From Neocallimastix lanati (nom. inval.) (Eukaryota; Neocallimastigomycota; Neocallimastigomycetes; Neocallimastigales; Neocallimastigaceae), in assembly GCA_016946835.1 (NCBI GenBank), contig JACVTC010000017.1, positions 271,001-295,000 of the forward strand: 24,000 nt of DNA, read 5' to 3'. The notes beneath the pieces are model-generated. The model had not been told where the DNA came from, did not search any database, and saw only the letters and a program-made list of their open reading frames with translations. Of this stretch, positions 13,050 to 24,000 are shown in pieces. Position numbers and translations under genes: made by a program. Numbering within the stretch: position 1 is the stretch's first letter; every line of letters begins with the position of its first letter.

Positions 13050-13233
13050 ATAGGAATATCTTTAACACTTTATTCTTCTATACTTGTTTAATATAATTAT
13101 TATTTTGTATTTTATTTAATTTTTTTTATTATTATTAATTATTTATATATATACTATAAAAGTATAGTTAAGGAAAAAAAAAACAAAACAAAAGGAAATA
13201 GGAATTAGGGTTGGATTATTATTATTATTATTA

Positions 13234-13259
13234 TCATTTGAAACTTTTAATTATCAACA
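13234..13259 (+). repeat. 26-bp direct repeat, right copy
   Basis: Perfect copy of 12764-12789, offset by 470 bp. Confidence 0.85.
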
Positions 13260-13334
13260 GTTTTTTTTTTTTTTTAAAAATTTTTTTACATATTTTATAT
13301 ATAATATTATTAATTAAATGTTTGTAGCTGTGGG

Positions 13335-13366
<32 letters not shown>

Positions 13367-13377
13367 TAAATAATAAA

Positions 13378-13474
13378 ATAATAATAATAAATAATAATAA
13401 ATAATAATAAATAATAATAAATAATAATAAATAATAATAAATAATAATAAATAATAATAAATAATAATAAATAA
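13378..13474. repeat. 10-bp tandem repeat ATAATAATAA
   Basis: About nine head-to-tail copies of the 10-mer, in constant phase from about 13381 to 13474. It is distinct from pure (AAT)n because one extra A is kept every third triplet. Confidence 0.9.
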
Positions 13475-14522
13475 TAGAAATAGAAAAATAGAAATAAAAT
13501 AAAAAAAAAAAAAAAAAATACAAAAAAAAAAATATATATATTAACAAAGTTAACAAATAAATTAAAAAAAAAAAAAGTTTATTATTATTATTATTATTAT
13601 TTATTATTATTAAATTTTTTTTTTTTTTAATATTGTTTTAAATAAAATATTTGTTAATTATTAAAATAAATTACAAATACTAATGAACCAAATTAAAATA
13701 TATAGATTAGAATCTTTATTATTATTATTTTTTTTTAATATTTTAATTATTAAAAATTTATTCTTTTTTTTTTTTTTTTATTTTAAAAAATAAAATTAAT
13801 TGAAATTTATTTATTTTTTTCTTTCCTTTTTTTATTTATTTATTTATTTATTGATAAATAAAGATTAAAATGAAGAGAAAAGTATATTTAATTTAAAGAA
13901 ACAAATAACTATAAAGAATATTTACAATAAAAGAACAATTTAAATTATTGAAAAAATATTTATGTATTAATGAATATATAATAGAAAAAAATTATTAAAA
14001 GGTTTAAATTTAAAGGAAAAATTATTTTTTTTTTCTAATTGAAACCAATAAAAAAAAAAAATAAAAAAAATAAAAAAATAATAAGGAAGAAAGGATTAAA
14101 TTTGTTAAAATATATATATATATATTATTTACATATTATTATTAAGTTAATTTAAACCAAAGTATTCTATATACAAAAATAATTACAGTCTATTAAATAT
14201 TATATAACTATAGTAATATTAATAAAATTAATATTATTAATAATAATTATATAATTATATTTAAAATTAAAAAAGTTATTTAATTTTAAGTATATGCAAA
14301 TTATTAATAGTAAAATTTATATATAAATTAATATTTTTATTTATTTTTTTTTTTCAAAAAATAAATAATGGAATAGAAAAGTAAAAAAAAAATAAAATAA
14401 AATAAAATTATATAATATATAAAATATAAAATATATTGATGAATAATTAAAATAAAAAAAAAAAAAAAAGAAAAAAAGTAAAGAAATATAAAATAAAAAT
14501 AAAATAAGGAAAAATTGTTGAT
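13475..14522. other. AT-rich upstream region of gene B
   Basis: Homopolymers and TA runs with no other gene. The promoter of gene B must lie here, but no motif stands out from the background. A short A/G-rich tract precedes the ATG at 14523. Confidence 0.5.
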
Positions 14523-14534
14523 ATGGTATGCTTT

Positions 14535-14576
<42 letters not shown>

Positions 14577-15121
14577 TTTTGAAAATACATTTATAATATA
14601 TTAATAAAAAATAAAAATAATTTTAATAATATAATAATAATTTTATGAATCTTTTAATATACATAATAGTCTAGTTTTTTCAACACTACTTCGGTATCTG
14701 AAGCTGAATTTAATGAATACTTGAATAGAAAATTTATTGATGAAAATGAGAAAGGGTTAAAGACTGAAGTTGTAATATATATTATTATTATAATAATATT
14801 TAATATCGTCTTTGTACCTTCTTTGATATTGTAATTTATTATAATGGAAACTTTTATATATATAGTAGTTATATATAATTTTAATTTAATTATTAATTTT
14901 TTTTTTTATTTTATTTTTTATTTTTATTTTTATTTTTATTTCTTTTTCTTTTATATTTTTTAAATATATATATATAATTAAAGATTTTATTATTTAAGAA
15001 ATTCATATATTATTCGTCAAAGAAATTTTTTATTAACATTTGTTGGTGGTATTGCAGCATACATCAATGCTTTCATTGGTTTTGTAAGTTGAAATAAAAT
15101 ATATTATATATTTAATTCAAG

Positions 15122-15161
<40 letters not shown>

Positions 15162-16332
15162 AAATATTAAAAAAGATTCCACAAATTATGTTAGTGCCAT
15201 GTCCATGTAAATATTTAATTATCCATTAATTATTATTATATGCAAAATTATACATGTTTCAAATGAAATAATAATTATATACATATTATATAACATTATA
15301 TAGTACCAGTATATTCTGTTAACGTTTTAAATGCACTTGTTAATCTTATGTAATTTAATTTTTTAACATAATATATAACATATTTAATATATTTATAATA
15401 AAGTTATATTTTAATTTAATAATTAATTTTTTTTATTATTACTTTTATTTAATTAGTTTCTTTACAAGAAGTCTTCGTGTCATTTTATTTTATCATTTTA
15501 ATATTTTCAAAGGTACAAGTTTAATTATATTAAATGAATATATGAATATACATTAATTTTTTTTTTTTATACAATATAGCATTATAATTTATAAAATATT
15601 AATCATTTTTGATATATATATATATTTATACAAATTAAAATAATAAAAATAAAAATAATAAAATAGTATCTTCAATTAAAAAGAAAGCATTAAATCGAAT
15701 TTCATATAAGGAAAGAGAACCAAATAGTTATTTACCAAAAATTTTTAATAAAATTAAAATAATTAATATCGCTTTTATATCCATACCAATTGTAATAAAT
15801 AATAATTGCAAAAAAATTTTTTTTATATATTTAATTCAATATATTTGAAATAATTATTAATAGATTTATATATATATATATATATATATGCATTAATAAC
15901 AGACAATTTCATTAGTTGTTACGGTATATCAACATATAAAATATTATTCAACCTGCAGGTAATGATTGATAAAAATTATAATTATTAATAGAATTATCCT
16001 ATTATTTAAATATTTTATATATATATTTCAAAGAAAATAATATTAATTATTATATAATATATATATATTTAATTTTAATTATATTTATTTATTTATTTAT
16101 TTATTTATTATTATTATTTTAAATAAAATAATAGATTTAATCAATTCGATGATACTTTAATCGGTTTAAAAAATAATACAAATGAAGAATTATTTTTAGT
16201 AACACCTATTTTAGGTAGATTTTATACTCTATTTAGTATTATTTTAACTATTGCTCTTTTCTTTGTGAAAGATGCTAACAATTATGGTGTTAAGGTAATT
16301 TAATAATCATTTAAATAATAAAATGATGAATA

Positions 16333-16378
<46 letters not shown>

Positions 16379-16549
16379 ATCACAATTACGCAATTACGAT
16401 AACAAAAATGGATAAATAATTTAATATTTATATAATTCTATTAATATATTAATTTTTATGTCATTAATAATTAAATTAATAATATTTTAATGAATTTAAA
16501 TAATTTAATAATTTATATCTATTAATATATCTATCAATATCTATCAATT

Positions 16550-16588
<39 letters not shown>

Positions 16589-16856
16589 TTTGAATGCCTT
16601 AGTAGTTCAATAATGCTTTTTCTATTCAGTTTAATTAATACTTTTCTCCAAATTAAAGCAACTCAAAGCAAAGGTACAAATACAACATCTGTAAATCATC
16701 CTAGAATAATTTTAGATTTATTTGAATGGTCAAAAGGTGGAAAAATGCTATTTAATATTTTTTCTATTTACATATTATTTACCTCGATTACATTACCATT
16801 AATTAAATATTTTAAGAGTAAACAAGAAAAAAATAAATATTTCCATGAAGTAAGTA

Positions 16857-16892
<36 letters not shown>

Positions 16893-17536
16893 TAATAATA
16901 ATAATAATAATAGAATAACATATTTTATGATTATTATTATATATTATAATCGATTTTAATAATTATAATTATTATTATTATAATTTTTCTTAATTTAATT
17001 AATTATTTGCTTTTATTTTAAAATATGATAAATTAATATATATATATTATATATATATATTCATCTTTATACTTAGCCTGTGAGTTCCAAACAATACTTT
17101 TATAAAGTTTTAAATTCACAGTCACTTCTTAATGAATTAAGAACTATTGCTATTCAGGAATTTTCAGTTGAAAATGTTTTATTCTGGGAAAACTATAAAG
17201 TATTACAAAAAATGGTTTATTGTTATCAAATACAATATAAAAAAGCAAAATCTAGTGGTAATGAAGGAATGATTAGTCAATATGATTTTGAAGGTTATTA
17301 TATCCAACAAATTCAATCTAATATTTCAAATTCAACTTTCTCCATGGATAGTAATGCATATGATCCTGATATGCCTCTACCAAAAGAAATTTTCCCATTT
17401 TATAATTCCTTTTATCAAACGTAAGTCCACCTTTTTTTTTTTTTTTTAATAATAATAATAATAATAATACTATTATTATTATTATTGTAATTATTATTTG
17501 ATAATAAAATATATAATTTTATTATTTATGGATGAC

Positions 17537-17581
<45 letters not shown>

Positions 17582-17898
17582 TTTATTAAATATGTTTTAT
17601 AATACTAGTATTAATAATAATATTAATTATTAAAAATTAAAAAATTTTAAAATATATATATATATATATATAAATTAATATCAATATATAAATATAAAGA
17701 TATATTGATTATAATAGTCCTGCTGCTGTTAATATTTCAGGTTCAGTTATTAGACATATTCAGAATGAAATGTGTACCTATCCAACCGTAAGCATGTTTG
17801 ATGAAGCTAAAAATGAAGTAGTTGAAATGATGTATAATTCAATCTTTCCAATATTGTTAAAGAAAAATAGAAAAGAATTACATAATGCAATTCTATAA
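14523..17898 (+). CDS. 7TM-RGS protein, gene B (12 exons, 513 aa)
   Basis: Exons: 14523-14525, 14670-14830, 14984-15083, 15176-15206, 15304-15349, 15457-15512, 15667-15791, 15903-15958, 16135-16294, 16589-16849, 17077-17420, 17700-17898. The exons sum to 1542 nt and are in frame to TAA. Nine introns match gene A in position and phase; exons 3-6 have identical lengths to gene A exons 2-5. The first exon is inferred: it is ATG alone, spliced to TCTAGTTTTTTC, because the next exon has an upstream stop and no ATG; the result (MSSFF) resembles gene A. Membrane segments lie near residues 34-54, 70-89, about 99-123 (weak), 163-182, 220-238, 249-266 and 298-319. NTT at residue 6 is a possible N-glycosylation site. 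The RGS domain (about 334-508) has EFSVENVLFWENY, AVNIS and FDEAKNEVVEMM. An extra 279-nt intron splits the RGS region between QT and YID. The role is inferred as for gene A: membrane protein acting on G-alpha. Confidence 0.83.
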
Positions 17899-19240
17899 TT
17901 TTATAAAGAAAAAAAAAAAAAAAAAAAAAAAATAAAAAAATAAATAGATTTTTATTAATTTTTGAATATATATATATTATTATAATATATAAAAAAAAAT
18001 TTTTTTCCTATACTTTTCTTTTTATATATACATAAATGTAAAATTATTATTTTTAATTTTCATTATTATTTTCATATTTTAAATATAATCATTAATAGTT
18101 AATTGATTATTCAATAATGATAATCATTAATCAATAATATCATTTTAATATTAACCATAATCATATGCATAACATTTATCTTATTTATGTATAACTTTAT
18201 AAATTTAGATATAAATTTAAACAAATCAAATCGATATTAAAATAATAAATAAATAAAATAAGGAAGAAAAAAAAAATAAATAAATAAAGATAAAAATTAT
18301 AAAAAAAAAAAAAAATAAAAAAAAAAATAAGAAAGTTAAATATGAACATTTATAAATATATGTTAGAATATAAATATAAATATAAATATATTTAATTTTA
18401 ATAATAAAATTAAATAAAAAAATAAAAAAAAACTAAAGCATTTAAATAAAAAAAATATATATATATATTTTATTATTACTCCTTATTATATGTATTCATA
18501 TATACATATATATATATATATTTAAAATATTATAAAATCAATAATTGAAAGAATTATATTGTTAGCTTTTATTTTTTTTTTTAATTTTTTATTTTTTTTT
18601 TTTTTTTTTATTTATTACTATGACTATAACTATTATTAATTTAATAGATAGATAGATATGTATTTTCTCTTATTATATATATCAAATTTTTAATTCAATT
18701 TTGTGTAACCAAAACAATAAAAATTATTTTTAAAGTTTTTTTTTTTTTTTTTTTTTTATTTTGTGATTTAATATATATATATATATATATTGTTTTTTTT
18801 GAATTATTAAACATAAACTTTTTATTAGTAAATTATCTATATATATAATTTTTTTTTTTTTTTTTTTTGTATATTAAAATCAATTTTTTTTTATTTAATT
18901 TATTTAATAAAAATTTCCAAGATAAAATAATATTTTATATCTATTAATATGAATTTAATTTTATTTCATATTAAAAAATCAAAAATATTAGTAAATATTA
19001 TTAATGATTTAATAATATATTTATATATAAATATATATATATATTTTTTTTTTAAAATAATTAATTTCATCATATTTTTTTACTTCATAATTTTATCTAT
19101 TAAATAATTTCATTAAATAAAAAATTTTCATTTCAATTTATTTAATAATTAAAAAAAAAAAGTTCCTATCAATTTTGGAAATAATTAAATAATTACCTAT
19201 AGATGTCACATTGTTAGACGACTATTCCCATAAAATGTGA

Positions 19241-19276
<36 letters not shown>

Positions 19277-19335
19277 AAAAGCAAAAGTGATGTTTATAAT
19301 ACTTTTTTTTTTTTTTCTTTAATAAAAATATATTT
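17899..19335. other. AT-rich intergenic DNA after gene B
   Basis: Homopolymer and TA-repeat DNA, presumably with the gene B 3' UTR at its start. A slightly more complex patch at about 19160-19230 has no recognisable content but may be the upstream part of the LINE remnant. Confidence 0.55.
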
Positions 19336-19443
19336 CTACTTTAAATACCACACCCTATAAAAATTATTAATTATTTGATAATGGCACTGAATATATCAAA
19401 AAAAAAAAAAAACTTAATTAATTATCTTCAATCTGAAAGGTAT

Positions 19444-19485
<42 letters not shown>

Positions 19486-19730
19486 ATTTTTTATTTACTC
19501 AACTCCTTGGTAATTCACAATAAAATGGGAGAACCCGAAAGGTTGAATCAAACCTTGAATAATTGGGCTAAAATTCTTTTTTTTTTTTTTTTTTTAAATT
19601 CTGAATTCTGCTAAGCTTCCTTTAAAATTTAGGGGATTGAACTATTTATTCTAGGTGATGCAGATTTTATTCAATTAAAATTCATCTCCAGTCAATGGAT
19701 CATTATATTCCTTTCAAACTATTCTTTAAA
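19336..19730 (+). pseudogene. LINE endonuclease-domain remnant
   Basis: This is part of the apurinic-type endonuclease domain that precedes reverse transcriptase in LINE ORF2. In shifting frames it reads KNLINYLQSE, then VIHNKMGEPERLNQ and TLNNWAKI, then ILGDADFIQ, and SMDHYIPF near 19690-19715. These fit the family's GxPTR-N-T…S-IDL…SDHxPI pattern, with Ser-Asp-His altered to Met-Asp-His. T and TA runs (about 19441-19485, 19578-19595) sit between conserved blocks, and in-frame stops are present (TAA near 19612). It ends in a poly-A run near 19729. It is non-functional, and I cannot tell if it shares a family with the LINE at 3699. Confidence 0.7.
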
Positions 19731-20210
19731 AAAAAAAAACAGCCGATATTTCTTTCTTATCTGAAAGTTTTTTTTTTTTTTTTTTTTTTTTTGATGATAA
19801 GACATTCTTTTATTATTATAATCGTAAAATAAACAAACAAACAAACAAAACAAACAAAAAAAAAGAAAAAAAAAATTCGAAAATAATTATTAAAACCTTG
19901 GCATTTTTGTAGGCTACCTTAATGATGATTCCCTCGGTTACAGAATTCTAAGATTTAGAAAACACAAATTTTTTCGTTGTAGCCGGTTAGAGAGATGTCT
20001 TCTTTATGGAAGAAGTACCTCACTCCTATTAAACACCTCTTTCTTCTCTTTCTTCTTCACCAACAAATATTCCATAATCGTTTTTTTTTTTTTTTTCAAG
20101 ATTCTTTAAATTGAGTGGGGGGGGAAATAAATTATCTTCAGATAATGATAATATTCAATTAGAAAAAATCTTTCAAATTATCAACAATAAAATAAATACA
20201 AGTATAATAT
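19731..20210. other. Decayed mixed-complexity DNA, unrecognised
   Basis: The segment 19890-20090 has ordinary composition (a stretch of normal codons starts MSSLWKKYLTPIKHL near 19996), and 20115-20200 has an Asn-rich coding-like frame (SSDNDNIQLEKIFQIINNK). Neither belongs to a family I know. It may be the continuation of the LINE remnant or another dead element. Confidence 0.3.
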
Positions 20211-20293
<83 letters not shown>

Positions 20294-20337
20294 TTAGTAA
20301 TAATAATAAAGGTAATAATTATAATAATAATAATAAT

Positions 20338-20418
<81 letters not shown>

Positions 20419-20432
20419 TCTAACAATAATAA
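20210..20432. repeat. Compound (ACT)n-(AAT)n microsatellite
   Basis: About 50 bp of ACT/TAC units run directly into about 170 bp of AAT units with a few interruptions. It ends next to the LTR start at 20440. Confidence 0.95.
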
Positions 20433-20439
20433 TAATAAT

Positions 20440-20649
20440 TGTTAAGAGAAAGGAATTTCTGGTTTATAATTATGTCAATTTTATTAATATATTTTTTATG
20501 ATAAAGAGTGTGTTACTAACAATTAATTATTCTAAACTGAATGCTTTTTATATTAGTACATTGTGGCTTAGCTTATAACATTATTTATATTATAAATATG
20601 ATTCTATATATTTGAAATTTATTTTTCATATATTTCATATGTTCTAACA
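20440..20649 (-). mobile_element. Ty1/copia LTR (3' LTR of a minus-strand element)
   Basis: This 210-bp segment has TGTTAAGAG and TTCTAACA ends and is similar throughout to 9642-9838. On the minus strand it begins TGTTAGAA and is directly preceded by AAGAGGGAA (20650-20658 on the + strand as TTCCCTCTT), a polypurine tract. A polypurine tract next to TG marks the 3' LTR, so the element is oriented minus, with its interior to the right. The left side abuts an (AAT)n repeat, so no target duplication can be read. Confidence 0.75.
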
Positions 20650-20700
20650 TTCCCTCTTAAACCAAGTTTTTCTATAATAAATAAATTAGTTTACTGGTGA
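20650..20700 (-). pseudogene. 3' tip of a Ty1/copia pol with polypurine tract
   Basis: Read on the minus strand the sequence gives EKLGLRGNV running into the LTR. LGL(R/G)G is the usual last motif of copia RNase H, overlapping the polypurine tract. Upstream the frame is broken and only a hint (SPVN near 20690) remains. The rest of this element is missing or unrecognisable. Confidence 0.55.
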
Positions 20701-20807
20701 ATATGTGTTTATAAAATTATCCTTTTTTATAATATTAACTTGATATTATTAAATTATTATTTATTTCTATTCTAAATTAACCTTTAATATTACATATGAA
20801 TAAAATA

Positions 20808-20867
<60 letters not shown>

Positions 20868-21572
20868 TCATATTACTTATTTAATTCAATTTAAATATTA
20901 CTAATGTTTTAAATATATTTATAATCTAATAGTTTCCCCCCTAAAAACTATGTATTTAATATTATTACATCATTAATATTTGATGTATCTAAAACATCTT
21001 TTATAATAAATGGTTTATATATTACTATTTATATAATGTGGAAACCTCTCTCTTGAAGGGTGATAGTATACCATCTCAATTTGTGTGAATACCTCTTATA
21101 TATCGGGTTTTACATTACTTTCAATTATAATCCGCTTTATAGATTAGCGCTAACTATTATATATTTCACTTTTTAGTTATAGCGTTAACTATTAAAATAA
21201 TTTGCTTTAGTTAAGGGTGTATTTTGATAAATCTTAATCTTGGGATATTAATGATATAATGATACTGATAACATAGTTAAATAATAACAACAATAACAGG
21301 AAAAATAATTATAAAAATTCGAAAATCGAAAATAATGTTATAATTTAAACAATTATAACATTCGTAAAAATGGTAATACTAATAACAATACTAATATACA
21401 AATTTAAGCAAAAATAATACAATAAAATTAATGATAAAAGATATTTAACAAAAGGAATAAAAAAAAAATCAATATATGATAATAATATAAAATGATAATG
21501 AAGATAACAACAGTGATTTCGATATAGAATCACTGAATCAGAGAAAAATGAAAATTAATATATAAAAATAAG

Positions 21573-21605
<33 letters not shown>

Positions 21606-21639
21606 CATAAAAAAAAAATATTAAATAGTATAACTAAAG
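20701..21639. other. AT-rich DNA with unassigned mid-complexity part
   Basis: 20701-20930 is low-complexity with a long T run. The stretch 20935-21330 is more complex, with two similar blocks, TTAGCGCTAACTATTA (about 21143) and ATAGCGTTAACTATTA (about 21179). It may contain LTR or leader remains of the copia pseudogene that follows, but this is not shown by the sequence. No gene is supported. Confidence 0.4.
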
Positions 21640-22566
21640 ACCCAAAGTAACTTCAACCAAGCTTCTTAGTACTAGAGACGCCTGAAAAAATTGGAAAATC
21701 ACAATCGATGATGAATTGAACAACATATAAAATAACAAAGTAATAAAGAAAAAAAAATAAATTTTTATTTATTAAAAAAAAAAAAAAAAAGTTTTATACT
21801 GATTAAAACAGGCCGATGATATGTGGTTTAATTAAAAATATTATTAAAATTTTTATAAGAGTATTGGTTATGTTCAATATAAAAACTGATAAGTGACTAT
21901 TTAGAAAATGTAATAAAAAAAATAAAAAAAATAAAAAAAATAAAAAAAAATAAAAAAAATAAAAAAAAAAAAAAAAAAAAAAAAAATTAAAAAGTTTATT
22001 AACTTTATATATGCTGATGATATTTTAATTTACAGGTTACGTCAATGAGATCAACAAAACTATTGAAAAAATAAAAATAAAAATAAAAATAAAATAATAT
22101 CAATCAATTAGTGCAAGAATAATGAATGTATTGGTTTTGCTCAGACTCGAACTTTACAAAACGATGAATTAACAAAAAAAAAAAAAAAAAATTGTTATCT
22201 TATCAACCGCGGAATGAATGTATTGAACAAGGTTTGTGGTTTAAAAATATATATATATATATATTCCGAGAAATAGTTCATAAAGAAATATTAAAAATTA
22301 ATTAAAATAATGGTTGATAATAAAGCATGTATTGCTATTGTTCAGGATATACAAACTCAAGAGATAGACATAAACTGATACTAGATACAAAATTTTATTC
22401 AAGAGAAAAATGTTTTAGAAAATAAAAATTTTAATTAGAATATATTACTGAAGAAAAAAAAAAATGCTAACTGATCCTTTAACGAAGAGTATTCCTGGAG
22501 TTAACATGAAAAAAAAAATTTACAGATAAAATATTTAAAGATAAAATAAAATGTAAATTAAAATAG
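21640..22566 (+). pseudogene. Ty1/copia reverse transcriptase-RNase H remnant
   Basis: Copia pol blocks appear in order but in shifting frames. KNWKITIDDELNNI (about 21686-21730) is the start of RT. LKQAGR-like sequence near 21800 and KTDK-LFRKC (about 21883-21912) are mid-RT. IYADDILIY (22007-22033) holds the catalytic aspartates, followed by NEINKTIEKI. STAE and EQGLWFKNI (about 22200-22240) and DNKACIAIVQD (about 22318-22350) belong to RNase H. LTDPLTKSIPGVNMKK (about 22468-22510) and FTDKIFKDKIKCKLK lead to TAG at 22564. Many stops and A/T runs interrupt it, so it is dead. No 3' LTR follows. It reads in the opposite direction to the LTR at 20440. Confidence 0.85.
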
Positions 22567-23394
22567 AATAGTAAAACTAGTAATGCATAATGTATAAATA
22601 ATTATTCAAATCATTAAATTAAAATGAAATGAAGTAGATACATTATATTATATAATTAATAATTTATTATTATTCATATTAATTGTATTTTCATTTTATC
22701 TTCAATGGATAAACAATATTTAAAATATTTATTTTTTATATTATGAAAGAAAATAAAAAAAAATAAAAAAAAATTTATAAAAATAAAAAAATAAAAATAA
22801 ACTAAAAAGATAAACAATATTTAAAATATTTATTTTTTTATATTATGAAAGAAGATAAAAAAAAAAAAAAATAAAAATAAAAAATTAAAAATAAAAATAA
22901 ACTAAAAAGTTATCTTTAAAGAAATATGTCATTCTAATTTAAGATAAATTTATTTAGACATAAAATAATGTGAATTTATTATAAAATAAAGTTAAAAAAT
23001 TATCTTTCATTTTATTTATTTTAATTTATTATTCATTTATTGTTCATTTAATTATTAATTAATTATTATTTATTTTATTATTTACTTAATATATATTATA
23101 TATATTTTCTTATTTTAAACTTTCTTTATTTTATTTATTTATTTTTAACTACTATTAATGAATTATGAATTATTTCAAGTTATATTTTTTTTTTTTTGCT
23201 TATGCACTAATTGTCGTATGAAGTCATCATAAATTATTAATAATTTATATATTCTTATATAATTATTTGTCAATGACTCTTTGCTTTTATTATTTAACAT
23301 AAATTATTAAACCGAAATTAATATTAATTAATAAGTTTTTTTCATAAATTATTAATTACATATTTTTTTTTTTAAATTTTATAATTTTTATTGT

Positions 23395-23429
<35 letters not shown>

Positions 23430-24000
23430 TATTATTATTATTATTTATTTTATTTTATTTTATTCAATTTGTATTTGATATTCATATTTTACTATTTATT
23501 TTATTTTATTTTATTTTTATATTTTTATATTTTTATATTTTTATATTTTTTAATATTTTATATTTTAATTTAATTTAATTTATTTTTTTTTTTTTTTTTT
23601 ATATTTTTTAATTTTTAAATGATCAATAATTTTCATTAAAATTAAAAGATAATTCTCCCAATTAAATGAATTATTTCAAAAATTTTTTTTTTATTAAAAA
23701 TTTTTAAAAGATCAAAAAAAAAAAAAAAACTTTAATTAATAAATATATTATATGTAATAAATATATTTTTTCAAGATAAAAAAAAAAAAGTACATATGTA
23801 TTGGAATCAATATAATTATTATTATAAGTTAAAACAGTATATATAAATATATTTGTTTGAAATTAAAAAAAATAATAATAATATATGATTTAATAATTCT
23901 AAATAATAATAAAGTAGATAAAAAAAAAATAAAAATTTTAATTTTAATTTTACTTTTTGATATTTTCATATTTTTTTTTTTTTTATTTTTTATTTTTTAT
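22567..24000. other. AT-rich low-complexity DNA to window end
   Basis: Homopolymers, (AAT)n near 23397-23430 and TTTTATAT-type repeats near 23510-23560. No gene is seen, and no LTR is found after the copia pseudogene. Confidence 0.6.
22708..22909 (+). repeat. Tandem duplication, two 101-bp copies
   Basis: GATAAACAATATTTAAAATA begins at 22708 and again at 22809. Each copy continues through TATTATGAAAGAA(A/G) and A-rich DNA to ATAAACTAAAAAG. The copies have equal length and differ mainly in the A-rich middle. Confidence 0.85.

Noticed and set aside
17700-17713. Alternative acceptor TAATAG at 17713 for the last intron of gene B
   Set aside because: It is in frame-compatible phase but would delete YIDYNS, which aligns with FIDSMG in gene A; the acceptor before 17700 keeps the alignment.
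20930-20960. Second polypurine tract (CCCCCC run near 20937)
   Set aside because: It is not followed on the minus strand by a TG LTR start, and no matching LTR copy is visible.
21345-21533. Minus-strand frame of 62 codons
   Set aside because: It is hydrophobic by base composition only and lies just upstream of a plus-strand copia remnant; nothing supports a gene.

Overview
The window looks like nuclear DNA from a very AT-rich, intron-rich eukaryote. The best fit is an anaerobic gut fungus (Neocallimastigomycota, such as Neocallimastix, Piromyces or Anaeromyces). The reasons are extreme A+T content, long pure A or T runs and (AAT)n microsatellites nearly everywhere outside exons, many short GT-AG introns, TAA stops, and a seven-transmembrane protein fused to an RGS domain. 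Dictyostelids share the base composition but rarely have 9-11 introns per gene. The assignment rests on sequence character, not on a database match.

Only two genes appear intact, both on the + strand. They are paralogues encoding 7TM-RGS proteins: gene A (117-2892, 10 exons, 556 aa) and gene B (14523-17898, 12 exons, 513 aa). All nine introns of gene A recur in gene B at the same place and phase, including around a 31-nt micro-exon. Gene B adds an intron inside the RGS domain and one directly after its ATG. These models come from splice-site reading and cross-alignment of the two copies; both close in frame. The proteins probably sit in a membrane and act on heterotrimeric G-alpha through a C-terminal cytosolic RGS domain.

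The 11.6 kb between the genes, and the region after gene B, hold decayed mobile elements and AT-rich low-complexity DNA. In order: a 5'-truncated LINE (3699-5031) with a poly-A tail and a perfect 24-bp target-site duplication; a mixed region with GA-rich tracts and a poly-A-tailed pair of stem-loops (5290-6100); AAT and AAAT microsatellites; a nine-copy minisatellite built on the 14-bp palindrome ATATTGTACAATAT (7955-8486); a mosaic of short direct and inverted modules with two CACGTG sites (8520-9060); a GC-rich island (about 9085-9200); a solo LTR (9642-9838); and a small block with a broken reading frame between 26-bp direct repeats (12764-13259). After gene B come a LINE endonuclease remnant (about 19336-19730), a minus-strand Ty1/copia LTR with its polypurine tract and a trace of pol (20440-20700), and a plus-strand Ty1/copia reverse transcriptase/RNase H pseudogene (21640-22566).

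I found no convincing new multi-gene system. The items most worth a second look are the RGS domain with a long insertion and apparent loss of two GAP-contact residues, the palindrome minisatellite beside the mosaic and GC island, and the way homopolymers interrupt dead transposon reading frames.
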